From assembly GCF_000189635.1 (NCBI RefSeq), contig NW_002476407.1, positions 620,001 through 684,000 of the forward strand: a stretch of DNA of 64,000 bases, in the 5' to 3' direction. The notes beneath the pieces are model-generated. The model was not told where the DNA came from and ran no database searches. It worked only from the letters and a program-made list of their open reading frames with translations. Numbering within the stretch: the first letter of the stretch is position 1; each line of letters starts with the position of its first letter. Below are positions 1 through 13,121 of this stretch, piece by piece. The translations under genes were made by a program, and so were the position numbers. This DNA comes from Tetrahymena thermophila SB210. Lineage: Eukaryota > Ciliophora > Oligohymenophorea > Hymenostomatida > Tetrahymenidae.

Positions 1-223
1 AAATTGTATAAATAAGAAGATAATTAAGCAAACACTTCAACATAAAATCAAATATACCCATGTAACCTTTTTATAATTTATATTTTTAATATTCTTTATA
101 AAAATAAAAAATTTATTTAAAAAAAAAAATGAAATAGATTAAAAATGTTAAAGAGATTTATATTATTTCAATTTTAATTTTTTTATAATTCTATCTTAAA
201 TAAACAATAGAAATGAGTATTTT

Positions 224-343
224 GTTATCGGCCATACTAAGGTGAAAACACCGGATCCCATTCGAACTCCGAAGTTAAGCGCCTTAAGGCTGGGTTAGTA
301 CTAAGGTGGGGGACCGCTTGGGAAGTCCCAGTGTCGATAACCT
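224..343 (+). rRNA. 5S ribosomal RNA, copy 1
   Basis: A 120-nt block beginning GTTATCGGCC and ending GTCGATAACCT. It carries the usual eukaryotic 5S internal control region (box A-like GAAGTTAAGCGCC and box C-like GGTTAGTACTAAGGTGGG). The two ends are complementary (GTTATCG with CGATAAC) and close helix I. It is followed at once by a T-run, the RNA polymerase III termination signal. The sequence matches Tetrahymena 5S rRNA as I remember it. It is far richer in GC than its flanks, which makes its limits easy to see. It acts in the large ribosomal subunit. Confidence 0.97.
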
Positions 344-464
344 TTTTTATTTTAGAGCTTTTAAATCCTATCTAACTGTATAAAAATATTTTATTTATTA
401 TTTTTATTTTAAAAATCATCATAAATTATATATATATATATTCATACTTACTCTAATTAATTTT

Positions 465-584
465 GTTATCGGCCATACTAAGGTGAAAACACCGGATCCC
501 ATTCGAACTCCGAAGTTAAGCGCCTTAAGGCTGGGTTAGTACTAAGGTGGGGGACCGCTTGGGAAGTCCCAGTGTCGATAACCT
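465..584 (+). rRNA. 5S ribosomal RNA, copy 2
   Basis: A second 120-nt 5S gene, apparently identical to the copy at 224-343 across the whole RNA. It is 121 bp downstream and in the same orientation. Only a few bases upstream (a short T-rich stretch before GTTATC) and the T-run terminator are shared. The rest of the flanking DNA is unrelated AT-rich sequence, so these are separate transcription units rather than a conserved repeat unit. Confidence 0.97.
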
Positions 585-590
585 TTTTTT

Positions 591-1457
591 ACTTAAATTT
601 ATTTTAAAAATAGTAATTTTATGAAGCAATTTATTTTAAAATCTTTAAAAAAAGTTTAATATTATAAATTGTAGAATTAATTATAAAACTAAAAAAAATA
701 AAATTTATCTTCAGAAAGTAAGTATATATGAATATAAACTTCATTCAATATTTATTATTTTCAATAAATAGCTGAATATTAAAAGCTCAATGAATACATT
801 TATTAAATAAATAGTGTTGACTTTACAATAGCGATATACAAATAATCAAAATATATATATATTTCATATTTAAAATATTTAGTTAGATATAGAAATAATA
901 TTATTTAGTAAACTAATTAATATATACTACAATAATTTTACAGGAATAACATGCAATATTGAATAGAGTATTTAAAAATTATTTATTTATTAAAGCAGTT
1001 TATAGGAATATCTATCTATTCTTTTTATAAATTAATCCTAAATTAATAATTTATGATTTTTATGAATTAAAGTAAAAAAAAAAACTTTTATTCTCAAAAG
1101 AATTTATGGTTTTTATGAATTAAAGTAAAAAAAACACTTTTATTCTCAAAATAATTTACGGTTTTTATGAATTAAAGTAAAAAAAACACTTTTATTCTCA
1201 AAAGAATTTATGATTTTTATGAATTAAAGTAAAACAAAAGAATTTAACATTTGTTTCTCTTAAAAAAAAATCTGAATTTAATGAAAATAAAAATTAATGC
1301 AACAATTCTAATCAATAACACCAGAATAATTTTTTAGATATTTTATTTAAAAAACAAAGTTATCAGAAATAATTAAATTACTTTCATTACAAATTAGAAA
1401 ATAGAAATTCATTAAAAGCTGAAGAAAATAAATATCAGAATAAAATAAAGACCTAAA
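591..1457. other. AT-rich spacer with a 52-bp tandem repeat
   Basis: No RNA gene is visible here. Positions about 1051-1243 hold four copies of a 51-53 bp unit (TTATGRTTTTTATGAATTAAAG, then an A-run, then CTTTTATTCTCAAAA). The frame of the following membrane-protein gene stays open upstream of its chosen start to an ATG at 1281, so the last part of this interval could be coding if that earlier start is used. Confidence 0.6.
1051..1243. repeat. Four copies of a 52-bp tandem repeat
   Basis: Successive units start near 1051, 1104, 1155 and 1208. They share a TATGAATTAAAGTA core followed by an A-run and CTTTTATTCTC. The copies are nearly identical apart from small changes in the A-run and at a few bases. 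They lie just upstream of a predicted membrane-protein gene; no function is evident. Confidence 0.85.
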
Positions 1458-3110
1458 ATGATCAAATAAGATTACAAAAGAGAGCATATAGATGGATTTA
1501 TTTATTATACCTTAAAAATAAGTACTTTTCTATAGTATTGGAATTCATATAATATCATAGAAGTAAATTACTTTACAAAAATTTATTTAAATTATTTAAA
1601 TTTCATAAAAAAGTAATATTTTGGTGATAGTTTGAATCTATCAATATTATGTTTTGCAGTAGTCTTCTTTTTAAGAAAATTATTACTAATATTACCTTGT
1701 CAAATATTTTTGTGTTATTCGAAGAAAGATAAAATTAAAATTAAAATTATTCTTTATTTAATTTTATCTTTAGAAAAGTTAGCATTTAGTATAAAAAAAG
1801 ATTATATGATTATTAATTTCTTGAATGAGGGGAACTTTCTATTTCTTAAATTATAATATAATTAGTATATGGCTTGGGTTTAGATAGTTTTTGTTCTGAA
1901 TTTACCCGAAGTATAAAATTTAAAAACTATTTTACAGCTACTTCTTCCTCTACTTTTTAGTGCTTTATTTATATGCGAAATTTAAAATGATGCTTATAGT
2001 TAACCCAAGAGTTTAAATGAATTTATTTGGAGCTATGATTTTAATATCAAAAGGACTAAGTTATTATTACATTAGTGGATTAGATTATTATTCGTGATAA
2101 TCTGCTTTTGTGTATGCTCTTAAATATAAAATATTTTTAAATATTATATTGTTATTACTTTTTTATTAATTATTTTAATAATGATTTGTCAAATATAATA
2201 CCTGAAAAGGATATCTGATACTTAAGTAAGTACAATATTAGTTACATTAATTTTGTTTACTTGGATATCATTTAGTCATACATCTATAGAACTTAGAGAA
2301 GTGAGTGATGAATACTATAAAAAGCAAGAGTTCCTTTAAATAAAGTGCCTTAATGCATTTATAGTTACTACTCTTATTTAAAAATTATATGTTTATTATA
2401 ATATGTTAATTATAGCACATAACGAAAATATTTTTGGTTTTGGTAATTATCTTTGGGTTTACTAATTGCTAATTATACTAGACTTGTTTCTTTAAACAAA
2501 GTTGCTTATAAAGTATATTGTAAATCCATTATTCAACGGACCAGAATATTTTGAAATATATGATATTAGCAATTCATATTATTTAACAGAAAACAAACAT
2601 AAATTTAAAAATTTAAGATTCATCAAGGTCAAATGTTAAAGAGATATCTCTCTAAAGCTTATTTTATCTTCTTTCTATAATTGTGAAATTATAAGAGCTG
2701 AAAATTCTAATAAGAATTTTAGGAAATTCATAGATTCAACACCATATTAGGAAGTATTATTTTAAAATTTAATAGATATCTAAGAATTCGAAGAAGTTAT
2801 TGAAGAAAATTCGATTAATTGTAATATCTTAAAAATTAAATTTGATTACAAAATGAGTTTTTAAGATTTGCTATAATTTTCCAAAATTTTAGTTAAGTAT
2901 AATGCATTCGTTCTTATTACTTGCTCAGGCATTCTAAATGAAATAAATGAAGATAATATTATTTATGCAGATAAGTTTCACGAATTATAAGATAATTTAA
3001 TATATTCTCAAGTATAATCAACAATTTATAGAAAAATCTTATACAATAAATATTTGAAGGATTTTATACCTCTAAATCCAGCCATAGTTCTCTATGACTT
3101 GTACGATTGA
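1458..3110 (+). CDS. Multi-pass membrane protein, unknown family
   Basis: One uninterrupted reading frame of 550 residues in the ciliate code, ending in TGA. I do not recognise a family. The first 350 residues hold five or six hydrophobic stretches long enough to cross a membrane, for example LLLPLLFSALFI, LLFVIICFCVC, YYIVITFLLIILIMI and STILVTLILFTWISF. The last 200 residues are soluble-looking and mixed in charge, ending PAIVLYDLYD. The start at 1458 was chosen as the first ATG of the polar N-terminus. The same frame is open back to an ATG at 1281, so about 59 extra residues are possible. An unnoticed intron of length 3n inside cannot be ruled out. Confidence 0.72.
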
Positions 3111-4770
3111 GTATTTTTAAAGAAATAAAACACTTTAAAATTACTTTTAAATAATAATTATATAACTAAATAATAATAAAAATAATAAAAATATATTAAG
3201 TAAATTGATTAAATTGTAACTTCTTTTTTATATTTTATTTAGTTATATTTTTTAAAAATTTAATTTTTCAAAAAAAGAAATAGTTTTCTCATTAAAATAT
3301 TATTGAATGATTTATTTTATTATTTTATAATTAATTAATATTTTTTAAAATAATATAAAATTCTACAAAATTTAAAAATAAATTAATTAATTTATTTTTT
3401 AATTAAAAAAAATATGTAGCTTCTCAGTTACAGAAAAAATTTGCTGCAAATAGCAATATGTAAAAATTTTAAATATTTTAGTAAAGCTTAATTAAATCTT
3501 TAATTTTGTAGATTAAAAATATTTAATTTTATACTTTGATTATAAAATTTAATGATTCAAACGAATAAGTTTTTATTATTTTAAATATTTTTTAGAATCT
3601 TCAATTCACTTTATAAAAATAAATAAATTCAAAAATATTGGATTTAAATATTTTAGTTGATCTATTAGTTTTTGGATTAAAAATAGCAATAGACTTTAGA
3701 TTTAATTTATATTTAATATATAATATTTTTAGTTATTTGTAATTGAGTTACATTTCAAAAAAAAAAAAATTAAATTCTCCCTTTTAATTGAATTTTTCTA
3801 TTTCTTTGAATATCTTAAAATTAAATTTCTAAGTATTTTGTTACTTTTATTGATTACATATGATTAAATTTTTGCTAAAATTGTCTTTATTTTTGTTTTG
3901 AGCATTAGTAATTTATAGCAAAATTAAAAAGTAAAATATCCTTTACATGCTTGACTCTCTTTCGTAAAAAGTTCAATAAAATGAATTTTAGTTTTGTTCT
4001 TATTTATAAACACTAAAAATGTTCGATAGATAGTATAATTATCTATTTCAATTATTTTTAATAAAAAATGGCTTGAAGTCTGATTTAGATCTATCTTAAT
4101 AAATTTTTTAGATTTATCTTATTTTAAAAATACTGGTATTATATTTTTGATTTTGATAGATAAGAAATTTTTTGATTAAAGTATAGCCAGGAAAAAAAAT
4201 TCTTTTCAAGTTCTTTATGTCAGTCTAAATGTCCAAAGATAATATGCATAAATATATTTACATAAAAGAATTAAAACTTTAAAATGAAAATTATGAAATA
4301 GATCAAATTATGAATATTTCGAAAATTTATTCTTTGTTTATAATCCTTTAAAAGATTTAAGATAATTTAAATTTCGAAAACAAAAGAATGCAAAAACAAT
4401 TAACAATTCCTTAGAGTTGAGTTATTTATTTATTAATTGATTAGATTTTTGATAATAAAACCTCAACCTTTCTTGAAATTATGAAAGTCGCTTAATATAA
4501 TAGATAGAAAATTCACTTTTTTAATCTTTTTATAAGCAAGTTGTTTGTTTTTTTATTCGATTATATATTTATTATAGGTCTTGATTATTTTTAAAAATAA
4601 TAATCTAAGCTTATTTGTTATGATTATAATAGTACAAATCTTTCTAAATGTATGACTACTCTGTAATAATATCCATAAATTTAGGAGAAGATTATTTTTG
4701 CTTTCAAATTATTTAATTAAAAAAAAAATATTGAAAAGCTAAAGTGATTAAAAAAGACAAACACTGCGAA
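3111..4770. other. Intergenic, no feature recognised
   Basis: Very AT-rich DNA between two plus-strand genes. I found no sustained reading frame with coding character, no RNA gene and no clear repeat. Confidence 0.6.
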
Positions 4771-6665
4771 ATGTCTTCTTTAAAACATAAATAAATTACC
4801 AAAAGGCAAGCCAAAAAAAGTTCAAAACAAAAAAACGAAGATGTTATAGCTGTTCTAAAAAAAGAGCTATTTTAGAGTGAAAGAATATTTTTTATTGAAG
4901 GCGATTTAATAGTAAATTTAGATTTCATATAAGGAGTAGATTGTCAACAGATTAAATTCGATGAAGTGAGTCCATTCAGACCTTTCATTTCGTCTGTGTG
5001 GGATAAAAAAAATAATTATTATATGTTTTATAGAGATCCGCGCTGCCCAAAATCGTAACTAGAAAAACTTTATCACATTTTGGATTCACTTGGAAATTAA
5101 TATGCCCATAATGTTTGCTTAGAACTTAAAAAATATTTTGAAGTTATGTAAGACTAACTTTAGAAATATAAATAAAAAAATCATAAAATACAAAGCGAGT
5201 ACAATAAGGAGAAAACCTTTTAATTGGCATAAAAATATCTAAATGAAAAAGTAAAATCCAAATATTTTGCATTTATGGTTAGAACTGGTCAAGGCTACTT
5301 TCTGCATAACGAACTTGTAGGTATTTCTTAAAACCTGATAAACATTCTTGGATTTAAGCCTGATGAATTCGAACACTTAGTTCTTACTCAAGGAGTTCCT
5401 ATGTTCTACAATAAAAGCATGTTTTCTTCATAAAAGCTCATATCCGATTTGAAGATAAAGCAAATATTATATGACTAAGATAAATTAGATTTTATGGAGG
5501 ACATTTAAACTGATTTTTAAACTGCTGATAATTAATTTTTGAATGTTCGATTGAAGGGTAAAAGAGTTATTCTCTAAGAGAGACCAAATGTAATTATTTA
5601 TATATAAATTACAATATGAATTACAAATGTTAAATTAAAATTACTGAACAATTTTTTTAATCTATTAAAAATTAGAATTTCCCTGATGATTTAATAATAA
5701 TAGAAGGAGAATATGATTTTGATTAAATAATCAGATACCTTTTGCTCAGGTAATTAATTATTCACTTATATTCTTTAATTTACTTATTTTTTTAAGCTAT
5801 TTAAACAAACCATCTAATTAATTATGAAATTAGAAACAAAAAACAATAATCTGCCGAAATTTAAGAATACATGACAAAAGTAGATAATTTTCTTATAAAA
5901 TACTACAAAAAAGAAAATTAAGACAGTTCAGAAAACTCGAAATTTGATCATTTAAGGTGTAAATACAGGCCATTAAATGAACATGAATTATAAAGATTAA
6001 AAGACATTAAAGAATAGACTGATATAAATTTAGAAGACTTCGCTGAATTTGAAGAATAATTAGATTTTGGATTTGAAAATCATATTAACGGTAATGGATA
6101 GTAGTAATTTTAAGATTAAGACTTCTTCACTAATTAAGAAGAAATATTAAATGAGTATAAAAATTAAAACAACCCAACTTCAATAGATGAGTAAACTTAT
6201 TGTAATGAAGGACATCAATATTTAAATTTTGATATTAATTCATAGCAAATGATAACTTAAAATAATATAAATATTTTTTAATCAAATTAAAACATTTTTT
6301 AACAACCTTGTTAGAAATAATAAATGCAAAATAGCAACATTAATTACTCTAATTAGCTCAATTTTAGTAACGAATTTGATGTTATCGAAAGAAACTGCTC
6401 TGATGAAATGAATATAGAAGGTGGACATTTCTATTTTAATTTAAGTAATGATTAAGTCGATTAAAATTAAGGTTTTCACTTCTAAAATGAAAATGAATAA
6501 AGTAATCTTGGGTATTCTTAGAATTTATAATTTGATCATGCCTAATAACAATATAAATATTTAGCATATTAGTCTGTTTTGCCTAATTAGCATTCAGAAG
6601 GATATTTCATGTAACAATAATCATTTAAATTGCCAAGTAATAACGAATGGATTTAAAATTATTGA
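4771..6665 (+). CDS. Possible PAS-like protein with Q/N-rich tail
   Basis: Three exons, 4771-5589, 5676-5749 and 5834-6665, total 1725 nt or 574 residues. Introns are 5590-5675 (GTAATT..TTAG) and 5750-5833 (GTAATT..TTAG); each removes an in-frame TGA. The N-terminus is basic (KHKQITKRQAKKSSKQK). Around residues 170-210 a segment (GYFLHNELVGISQNL then NILGFKPDEFEHLVL) resembles the start and central helices of a PAS fold, as in PAS-containing transcription regulators; this is inference from pattern only. The last 240 residues are rich in Q, N, F and Y, like low-complexity activation or assembly regions. A basic N-terminus, sensor-like middle and Q/N tail suggest a regulator, but no catalytic motif is seen. 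Gene structure is more secure than function. Confidence 0.7.
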
Positions 6666-7220
6666 AATTGTCAATCTACCATGCTATTTAATACATAATG
6701 AATTTGAAATATTTCATTTACTAATTACTTTTATAACACTATCACATATAAACAAACAACTAACAAATAAACATTAGTATATCTAAATAATTTTAATCAT
6801 AGTTAATTAATTATTAATTCTATTTACTTTTACTATTTAAACAATAAGTGATAATGATCTTTATTAATTATTAATAATAATAACTTTCTAACTCAATAAA
6901 TAAACTGAATTTTTTTATACAACTTTAAGAGTTGCTTTGAGTTTTATTAATAAAAATTATTATCTTCTTATTGAATATTATTTATCGATTAATTTTAGAG
7001 ATAAACAGAGTAATAAATACTCTTTTTATATTGTATAAGTTTTAACTTTGACATTTATTAAAATGTTTTAGTTTGTTTTATTAATTTTTATAATAATTAA
7101 GTGTAATTAATTCTTAATGTTTTTTTTGTAAAACTTTTTATTATGCCATAATTTAATTTATTAATATTCATATAATTTATTAGCTGTAAAACAAACAGCA
7201 TTTTAATTAATTAAGTAGAA
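6666..7220. other. Intergenic, no feature recognised
   Basis: AT-rich DNA holding the 3' end of the PAS-like gene's transcript and the promoter side of the IQCH-like gene. No conserved element can be named. Confidence 0.55.
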
Positions 7221-10200
7221 ATGTAATAAAAATTATCTTAAAACTAAGAATTAGATTCTTTAAAATCACAGTTATTCTTTCTTTAAGAAAACCAACGTAT
7301 CTATCTCATTTTTTCTCTCTGATTTTATATGTTTTAGCATTTTATTATTATATAAAATTTTTGAATAGCTGATGATTAGACATCTTATGAGTTGTTGATT
7401 ACAAATATAAGCTATAAAATTTAAAAAATATCAGATAAAATTAAATAGGATTTCGAAGAAATAGATGAGGTAATACTTAGATTATTTATGTAGTATCTTA
7501 CTAATATCAATATTCTGTTATTAGAAAAGGGATTTTTAGAAAACATAGGATTAACTGCCCTCTATTTAGAAGTAATAATAGCATTCTTAATCTCAGATAT
7601 TAAGAAATAGCTCTTCAAGTAAAAGTGCAAATCATTAGAATAAAAATTTGACTGGAATGCTTAGCTAAGATAGGAGCCTACAATTATAAAAAGAGTTTTG
7701 TGGTGAAAAGTTTTATAAACTTTAAAAATAGGATAAAAAAAGATATTCTGAGTCAGTAAGTGATTTGTTAAAAAGCGCTAAATTAGAAATGAGCTAATTA
7801 AGCAGAAAGCAATCAACAAAAGTATTGTAAGATTCAAAATTAAGTGAAACTATTGATCACAGTATGCAGCATTCTATATTAAAAATGAGGCTAGCAAGAA
7901 ATAATGTTGTCAAATAAATTTCTTAGAAGCTTAACATAGAAGTACCTTTGTCTCTCTAAACTTCAACTATAAATCCTATTTCTAATTTATCTAATGTTGA
8001 GAATTTATCTTCTATGCAACAAAATTATAATTAATACTCTATGCAATAATAATCTAGTATTATCAATCAATCAGTTTAGCAACATAATGTAAATATTTTA
8101 ATAAATTCAATATATTAATAATAAATAAATAAATGATATATAAATTAGATAAGCTAAATTAGTAGAATTGAAAATTCTATTAACAATAATAGTTCTATAT
8201 TTATCAACGAGGATAGTATGTAAAGAAAATAATTTAATATTATTTTATTGAATAATTAATTATTTTTTAGAATATAGAATTTTTAAGGTTTCTAAGAGAA
8301 TCAATAAAGTTAAGACCATTCCTTATTGTAAAAAAATAAAAAACCTTTCAAACTGAAATTGCATGAACCTAGAATTCTTCCTAAAGAATTAAGAGAAAAT
8401 CCATTTGCTTTAAAACCAATTGTAAAGGAAAAAGATCTTTAAATGGGTATATATGAACTAGTTAACAAAGGTCTTATTCCAAAAGACACTGACATAGAAC
8501 CTGCATTTACTCGAGGATAATCAATATTTTAAGCAAAAAGGATGAAGTAAATTATTTTGATTTCTTTTCTTAGTTATGAATTATTGCTTTTATAATTTCA
8601 ATAGAATATAGGAATAAAAAGTGTAAAAGTATAATAAAGATTCTTTCATCGAAGGAATTTAGAAATATTAAAGATTAGCCATGGTTGATCCTAATAATCC
8701 CTCAATAAATAAAATTAACAACATTGAATTGTAATAAGATGCTAATGATTTATTAAATTTATCAAAAGATAATGATATTTTCATTACAGATAATGTCCAA
8801 GATTAAAAAGAAAAAAATATTGCTATGTAATAGGAAGAAAGTATAGAAATTTAAAATCTACCTATTAGCAACAATCAGAGTGTAATTAATAATTTAGATT
8901 AGAAAACTTTTAATATTAGCAGCTTTATTGAAAATAACTTAAATTCTAAATGTGAAGACTCTGTACAAGTTAACTAATTTTTAAAAGGAAAAAAATAGAT
9001 CAAAATTCATATTAAAAATGGTAAATTGTTTTTTTTTTTTACAGTTTGACACAACTTAAATGTATTTATTAATAATAAAAATAAAAATAAATTAAGGGAT
9101 TTTGATTGATAATGAGCACTTAAAGTACTTAAAAAATTAGTACTATGAAATATGGGGAAATATAGTTCATAATCTATGTAGACTAAAGAATTAATGCGTC
9201 AAATTTCGTATAAATAGCATGCTTATTGATGGCAACCTTATAGCTTACCATTCAAAAGACCTGTTGAAAACTAAAGATGATATTCTTTTGGAGTGTATAA
9301 TGAACAAAGATATTATTGAAAAAATAATTCCTAATAAATCTAAGCAAGCTCATGCAGTCATGATAAAAGCATGGGCTGTAACAAAATTTATGTAGTTTTA
9401 TAAAATAATAAAAGCAAAGAAGGAGTTTAAATAAAAGAAAGAAAAAGTAAATTAAATTTCATCCATATACTATTTATTTTAAGAAAATATGTTTTATTTA
9501 TTTAAAGTCTGAGAATAGGAAAAATAAATTTTAACTTGTTGTTTTTTGGCTCAGATACTTTAGCAAAAAAATATAAATACAGAAAATGTTAAAAGAAAAA
9601 GAAAAAAAATATGAAAAAATAATGTCAGATTTTAAAGATAATTGGGGTAATATAAAAAAGCAAGAAAGATACGAAATACATATTTGCAGCTATTCTTTAG
9701 ATGTAACATTAAAAATATATTTAAGTTAAGTAAATATCATAGTTTTACTATTCATAAAGGTATTTTAGAGAATTACAATGATAAATTTGAATGAAAGGCA
9801 GAATTCTTAAATACTCAGAATTTTTTCCTTATAAGATCCAAATGTAAAAAATATTTTTAATCAAATTAAATTCAAATGGTTTGATTTGATTTGTTTTTCA
9901 TTTGGTTATGATTTAGTTAGAGTTTTATGAATCACAAATAAATTTGTTAATAAAAAAAAAATAATTAATTTTGATTCTTAATTTAATTTAATAAAAAGGT
10001 GAATATAATATACGTCGTTCCTGGAAATCTTTTACAAGATATATAAAATTATTTACAAAAGTTATTTCAAATTAATCATAAAGAAGAGTATTTGAAAAGA
10101 ATCCATTTTATAATCCCTGAGAATATTGATAAATTTCCTTAACACTTTTCTTTATCTAAAATCCTTTATTATTCGCCTATTAGTTTAAAATACATAAAAG

Positions 10201-11969
10201 AATAAATAAAGGGTAAAATTGCTTATATAGTTCCAAGCATACCTAATATAGAAGATAAAAGTATAGGCCTTTATTTAGAAATACCTTTATTATGTGGGAA
10301 TATTGAGAATGTTTGCAAACTGAATAGAAGAGATTATGGAAGAATGCTCTTAAAGGAATTAGATATCCCTCTCACTCATGGAGAAGAATTTATATTTTCA
10401 GAAGGCGAGCTCATAAATAAATTAACGTTAATGATAATAAAAGATGTAAATATCACTACTTATTTTGTTAAATTAAACAATGAAATTAATGGTAGAGGTA
10501 TAGCTCAGATCTAATTAGAAAATGTCAAGTATTTCCGTAAACTTAGAAATAGTATAAATTATCAATTTACAGAAAAAAGAATTATGAAAATCAGAAAAAT
10601 CATAGAAGAAGTAACTAACAAAATTTTTTACTTTTATTTGATAATTTTTTACATATTTGCCTAATATGATTTTTTTTGATTTTGATTTAAATCTTTTAAT
10701 TAAATATCTATAATATCTGTTAATATTTTTTCAAATAATTAATTTTCAGCTAGAAATATTTCAAAATACTTGATTAAAAAAATATTAAGATAATAATTAA
10801 TTAAAAAAAATAATAGATACTACCTTTAAAGCTAGTTCCGTGTATGGATTCTTTGTTTAATAACTACTATGAGTTTTTAAATAGAATTATTGATACAGGT
10901 TGCATAATTGAAGCTGTAACAAATTAAAATATCATAGGTTCAAGCTAAATAACTTTGAAAATAGAACCTAATGGTGATATTTAATACGTGGCTTCATTTG
11001 ATAAAATACTCATACATGATGTAATTACTTGTGGTGTTACCTTTCCATAAAAGAATCTAATAAATTTAGATGTTAATAAATTATGTAGGACTATTGGAGA
11101 AAAAGTATATAGTCGTGATGTTTGGGGATTTGTGAAAATTGATTTTATTACTTTCGCAGAAAGTGAAAAAGAAAAAAAAACTGGTCTAAGAACTTAATTA
11201 TTTTAAATTATAGGAATTGATTGTATGCTAGATTGTAATACAACATCTTATTTCCTTTTTAATTTTCTTTAAGAGGGCTAATCGTTAATTAACAATACTC
11301 AATTCTCTTAAAATAAATAAATTGAAGATCCTAAAAATTTATCTCCAAACTCTAAATTTTATGAATCAAATAAAAAGTAAAATCTACAACCTGCAAATAA
11401 AAATATGCTATAATCTGACGGAGATTTTGATAGGGATAGTAATTAAATACTATCTAATTAACCTTTACAAATTCCATAATATCATCTTAAAGAAAAGTGT
11501 TACACCTACATTCCAATGGTTTTTAACTAAGGACTCAGTAAATTTAATCCAAAATAATTCTTCTAATTGTGTAAAAATCAGTAAATTGCTTTCGATATTT
11601 AGAGCATGAATGGCACAATATTTATTTTACCAGGCTCTCTGTAGAGTGGTATGATTAACATCTTTTGCATAGGTAAAACTAATCTATTTAAAATAAGTTT
11701 TTAAAGAATATTAATTTTATTTCTAATAGGAAATGACTTAAAACTTAGTGTAAGCAATATGGTTGAAAGTTTACACTTTGTAGCTAACAAATTTGGAGAT
11801 TAAATAAAAATTCATTTTGATAAAAAAAAAAATAGGTAATTAATTAATTAAACATAATATTTTAATAAAATTAATATAACTTATCAAAAATAGATAAGAT
11901 AGTTATTACTTAGTAGATGTTTTAGGTAGAGTAAGAGAATTAAACAAAATTCTGTAGCATACTCATTGA
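7221..11969 (+). CDS. IQCH: IQCH-like ciliary/flagellar protein (IQ and ATP-grasp-like)
   Basis: Thirteen exons: 7221-7296, 7369-7469, 7525-8088, 8149-8219, 8271-8546, 8605-9020, 9097-9446, 9508-9702, 9769-9843, 9999-10610, 10754-11672, 11730-11835, 11894-11969; 3837 nt, 1278 residues, every junction GT..AG and in phase. Family features of animal IQ-motif protein H are seen in order: the N-terminal YELVNKGLIPKDTDI element, an IQ-like helix (VVFWLRYFSKKIQIQKMLK) before NWGNIKK and a HICS segment, a QDPN then VNIIYVVPG step, then an ATP-grasp-like half (IAYIVPSIPN, LDIPLTHGEEF, YFVKLNNEINGRG, CIIEAVT, KIEPNGD, WGFVKIDFITF). In animals IQCH is expressed in ciliated tissue and testis. Residues 60-250 are Q/S-rich and poorly conserved. 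The homology is by recall of the family, and the exon 9 and 11 boundaries are the least certain. Confidence 0.85.
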
Positions 11970-12426
11970 AACAACTTAAAATTGACAATATACTTATTTT
12001 ATAATAATATTCTTGCAATTTATATTAATTTTCCTAAACTTTTAATTATTTTTCTTGTTATTTATTTAGTTATTTTATTTTTATGTTAAATTTTGATTCA
12101 AGGTTTGCTCAAATGATCATATTTATTTCAAAAAATTAAATAAAAAAGAAAAAAAATATAATTAATTATTTAATTAGAATGAAAAAATATAGAAAAAAAA
12201 ATAACAAATGAATTAATTAATAATAATAAAAGTAAAATTTGAAAATAAAAAAAATAAGTTTAATTAAGAAAGATAGAAAAAGAAAAAAAAACACGAGTAC
12301 ATTAAAAAGGAAAAAGAAAAATAAACCAAATAAAAAGCTAATAAACAAATTAAAAGAGTTAAATTATATTAAATTCATTTTTTTTACGAAAAATATCACA
12401 ATCCAAAATATATAATCTGTTTTTAC

Positions 12427-12490
12427 TAAAGATAAAGTATAAATTAGAGAGATTAGTGTAATTTCTGATGTACCTTTACAACTGATTTCA
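12427..12490 (-). pseudogene. Relic LRR exon at the array's 3' end
   Basis: This matches the 90-bp LRR exon next to its donor-like GTAAAAACAG but lacks 19 bp from the middle (the part encoding the LGSALAN core). Nineteen is not a multiple of three, so the frame is broken. The start of the unit is also changed. It is the last unit in the transcribed direction and is probably dead, or has been reused as a non-LRR terminal exon. No other terminal exon is obvious downstream of it. Confidence 0.6.
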
Positions 12491-13121
12491 AGAAGGGCTA
12501 AGCGGCTCGAGTGGGTTAACTTTTTTATTTTTTTTTAATTTTATTTTATTTTTATAATATAGGGTAGATGAGGGGTTAGGATAGTTGAATAAAGATATTT
12601 AGATGATGATTGGTAAGGTTAAGATTAATATTTTTTCATTTTTGGCTGAGATTTATTCTACATTTTACTATGTACTGTATAATTAATTTTAGATATAAAA
12701 ATAGTAATAAATCTATCTATATTTTAGGTTAAATTATCTTATTACAAAATAAAAAAATAAAACACATTATTTTCTATTATTCAAATATTTAATATTTATT
12801 CATCCTTTTTTCATCACTTGTTTATCATGATCAGAAATTTATTGTAAAGACAACTAATCTTTTTGATTTAAGACATTTGCTTAATAGTTTCAATTATTAT
12901 GGTCCTTCAATTAATTTTCCACTTAAATTATTAAATAAAGTAAATTACTAAAAAAATTAAATAGAAAAAATATTAAAATTAAAAATAATATTAGAAAATA
13001 AAATAAAAATAAAAATAAATCAAATTAAAAGTTAATAAACAAAATCATAAGAGTTATATTGTTTTAAATTCATTTTTATTACTAAAAATATGACTATCCA
13101 AAACAAATAAACTGTTTTTAC

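Noticed and set aside
12490-12520. GC-richer patch AAGGGCTAAGCGGCTCGAG tested as a tRNA
   Set aside because: No T-loop GTTCRA motif or acceptor stem pairing on either strand. No tRNA gene was found anywhere in the window.
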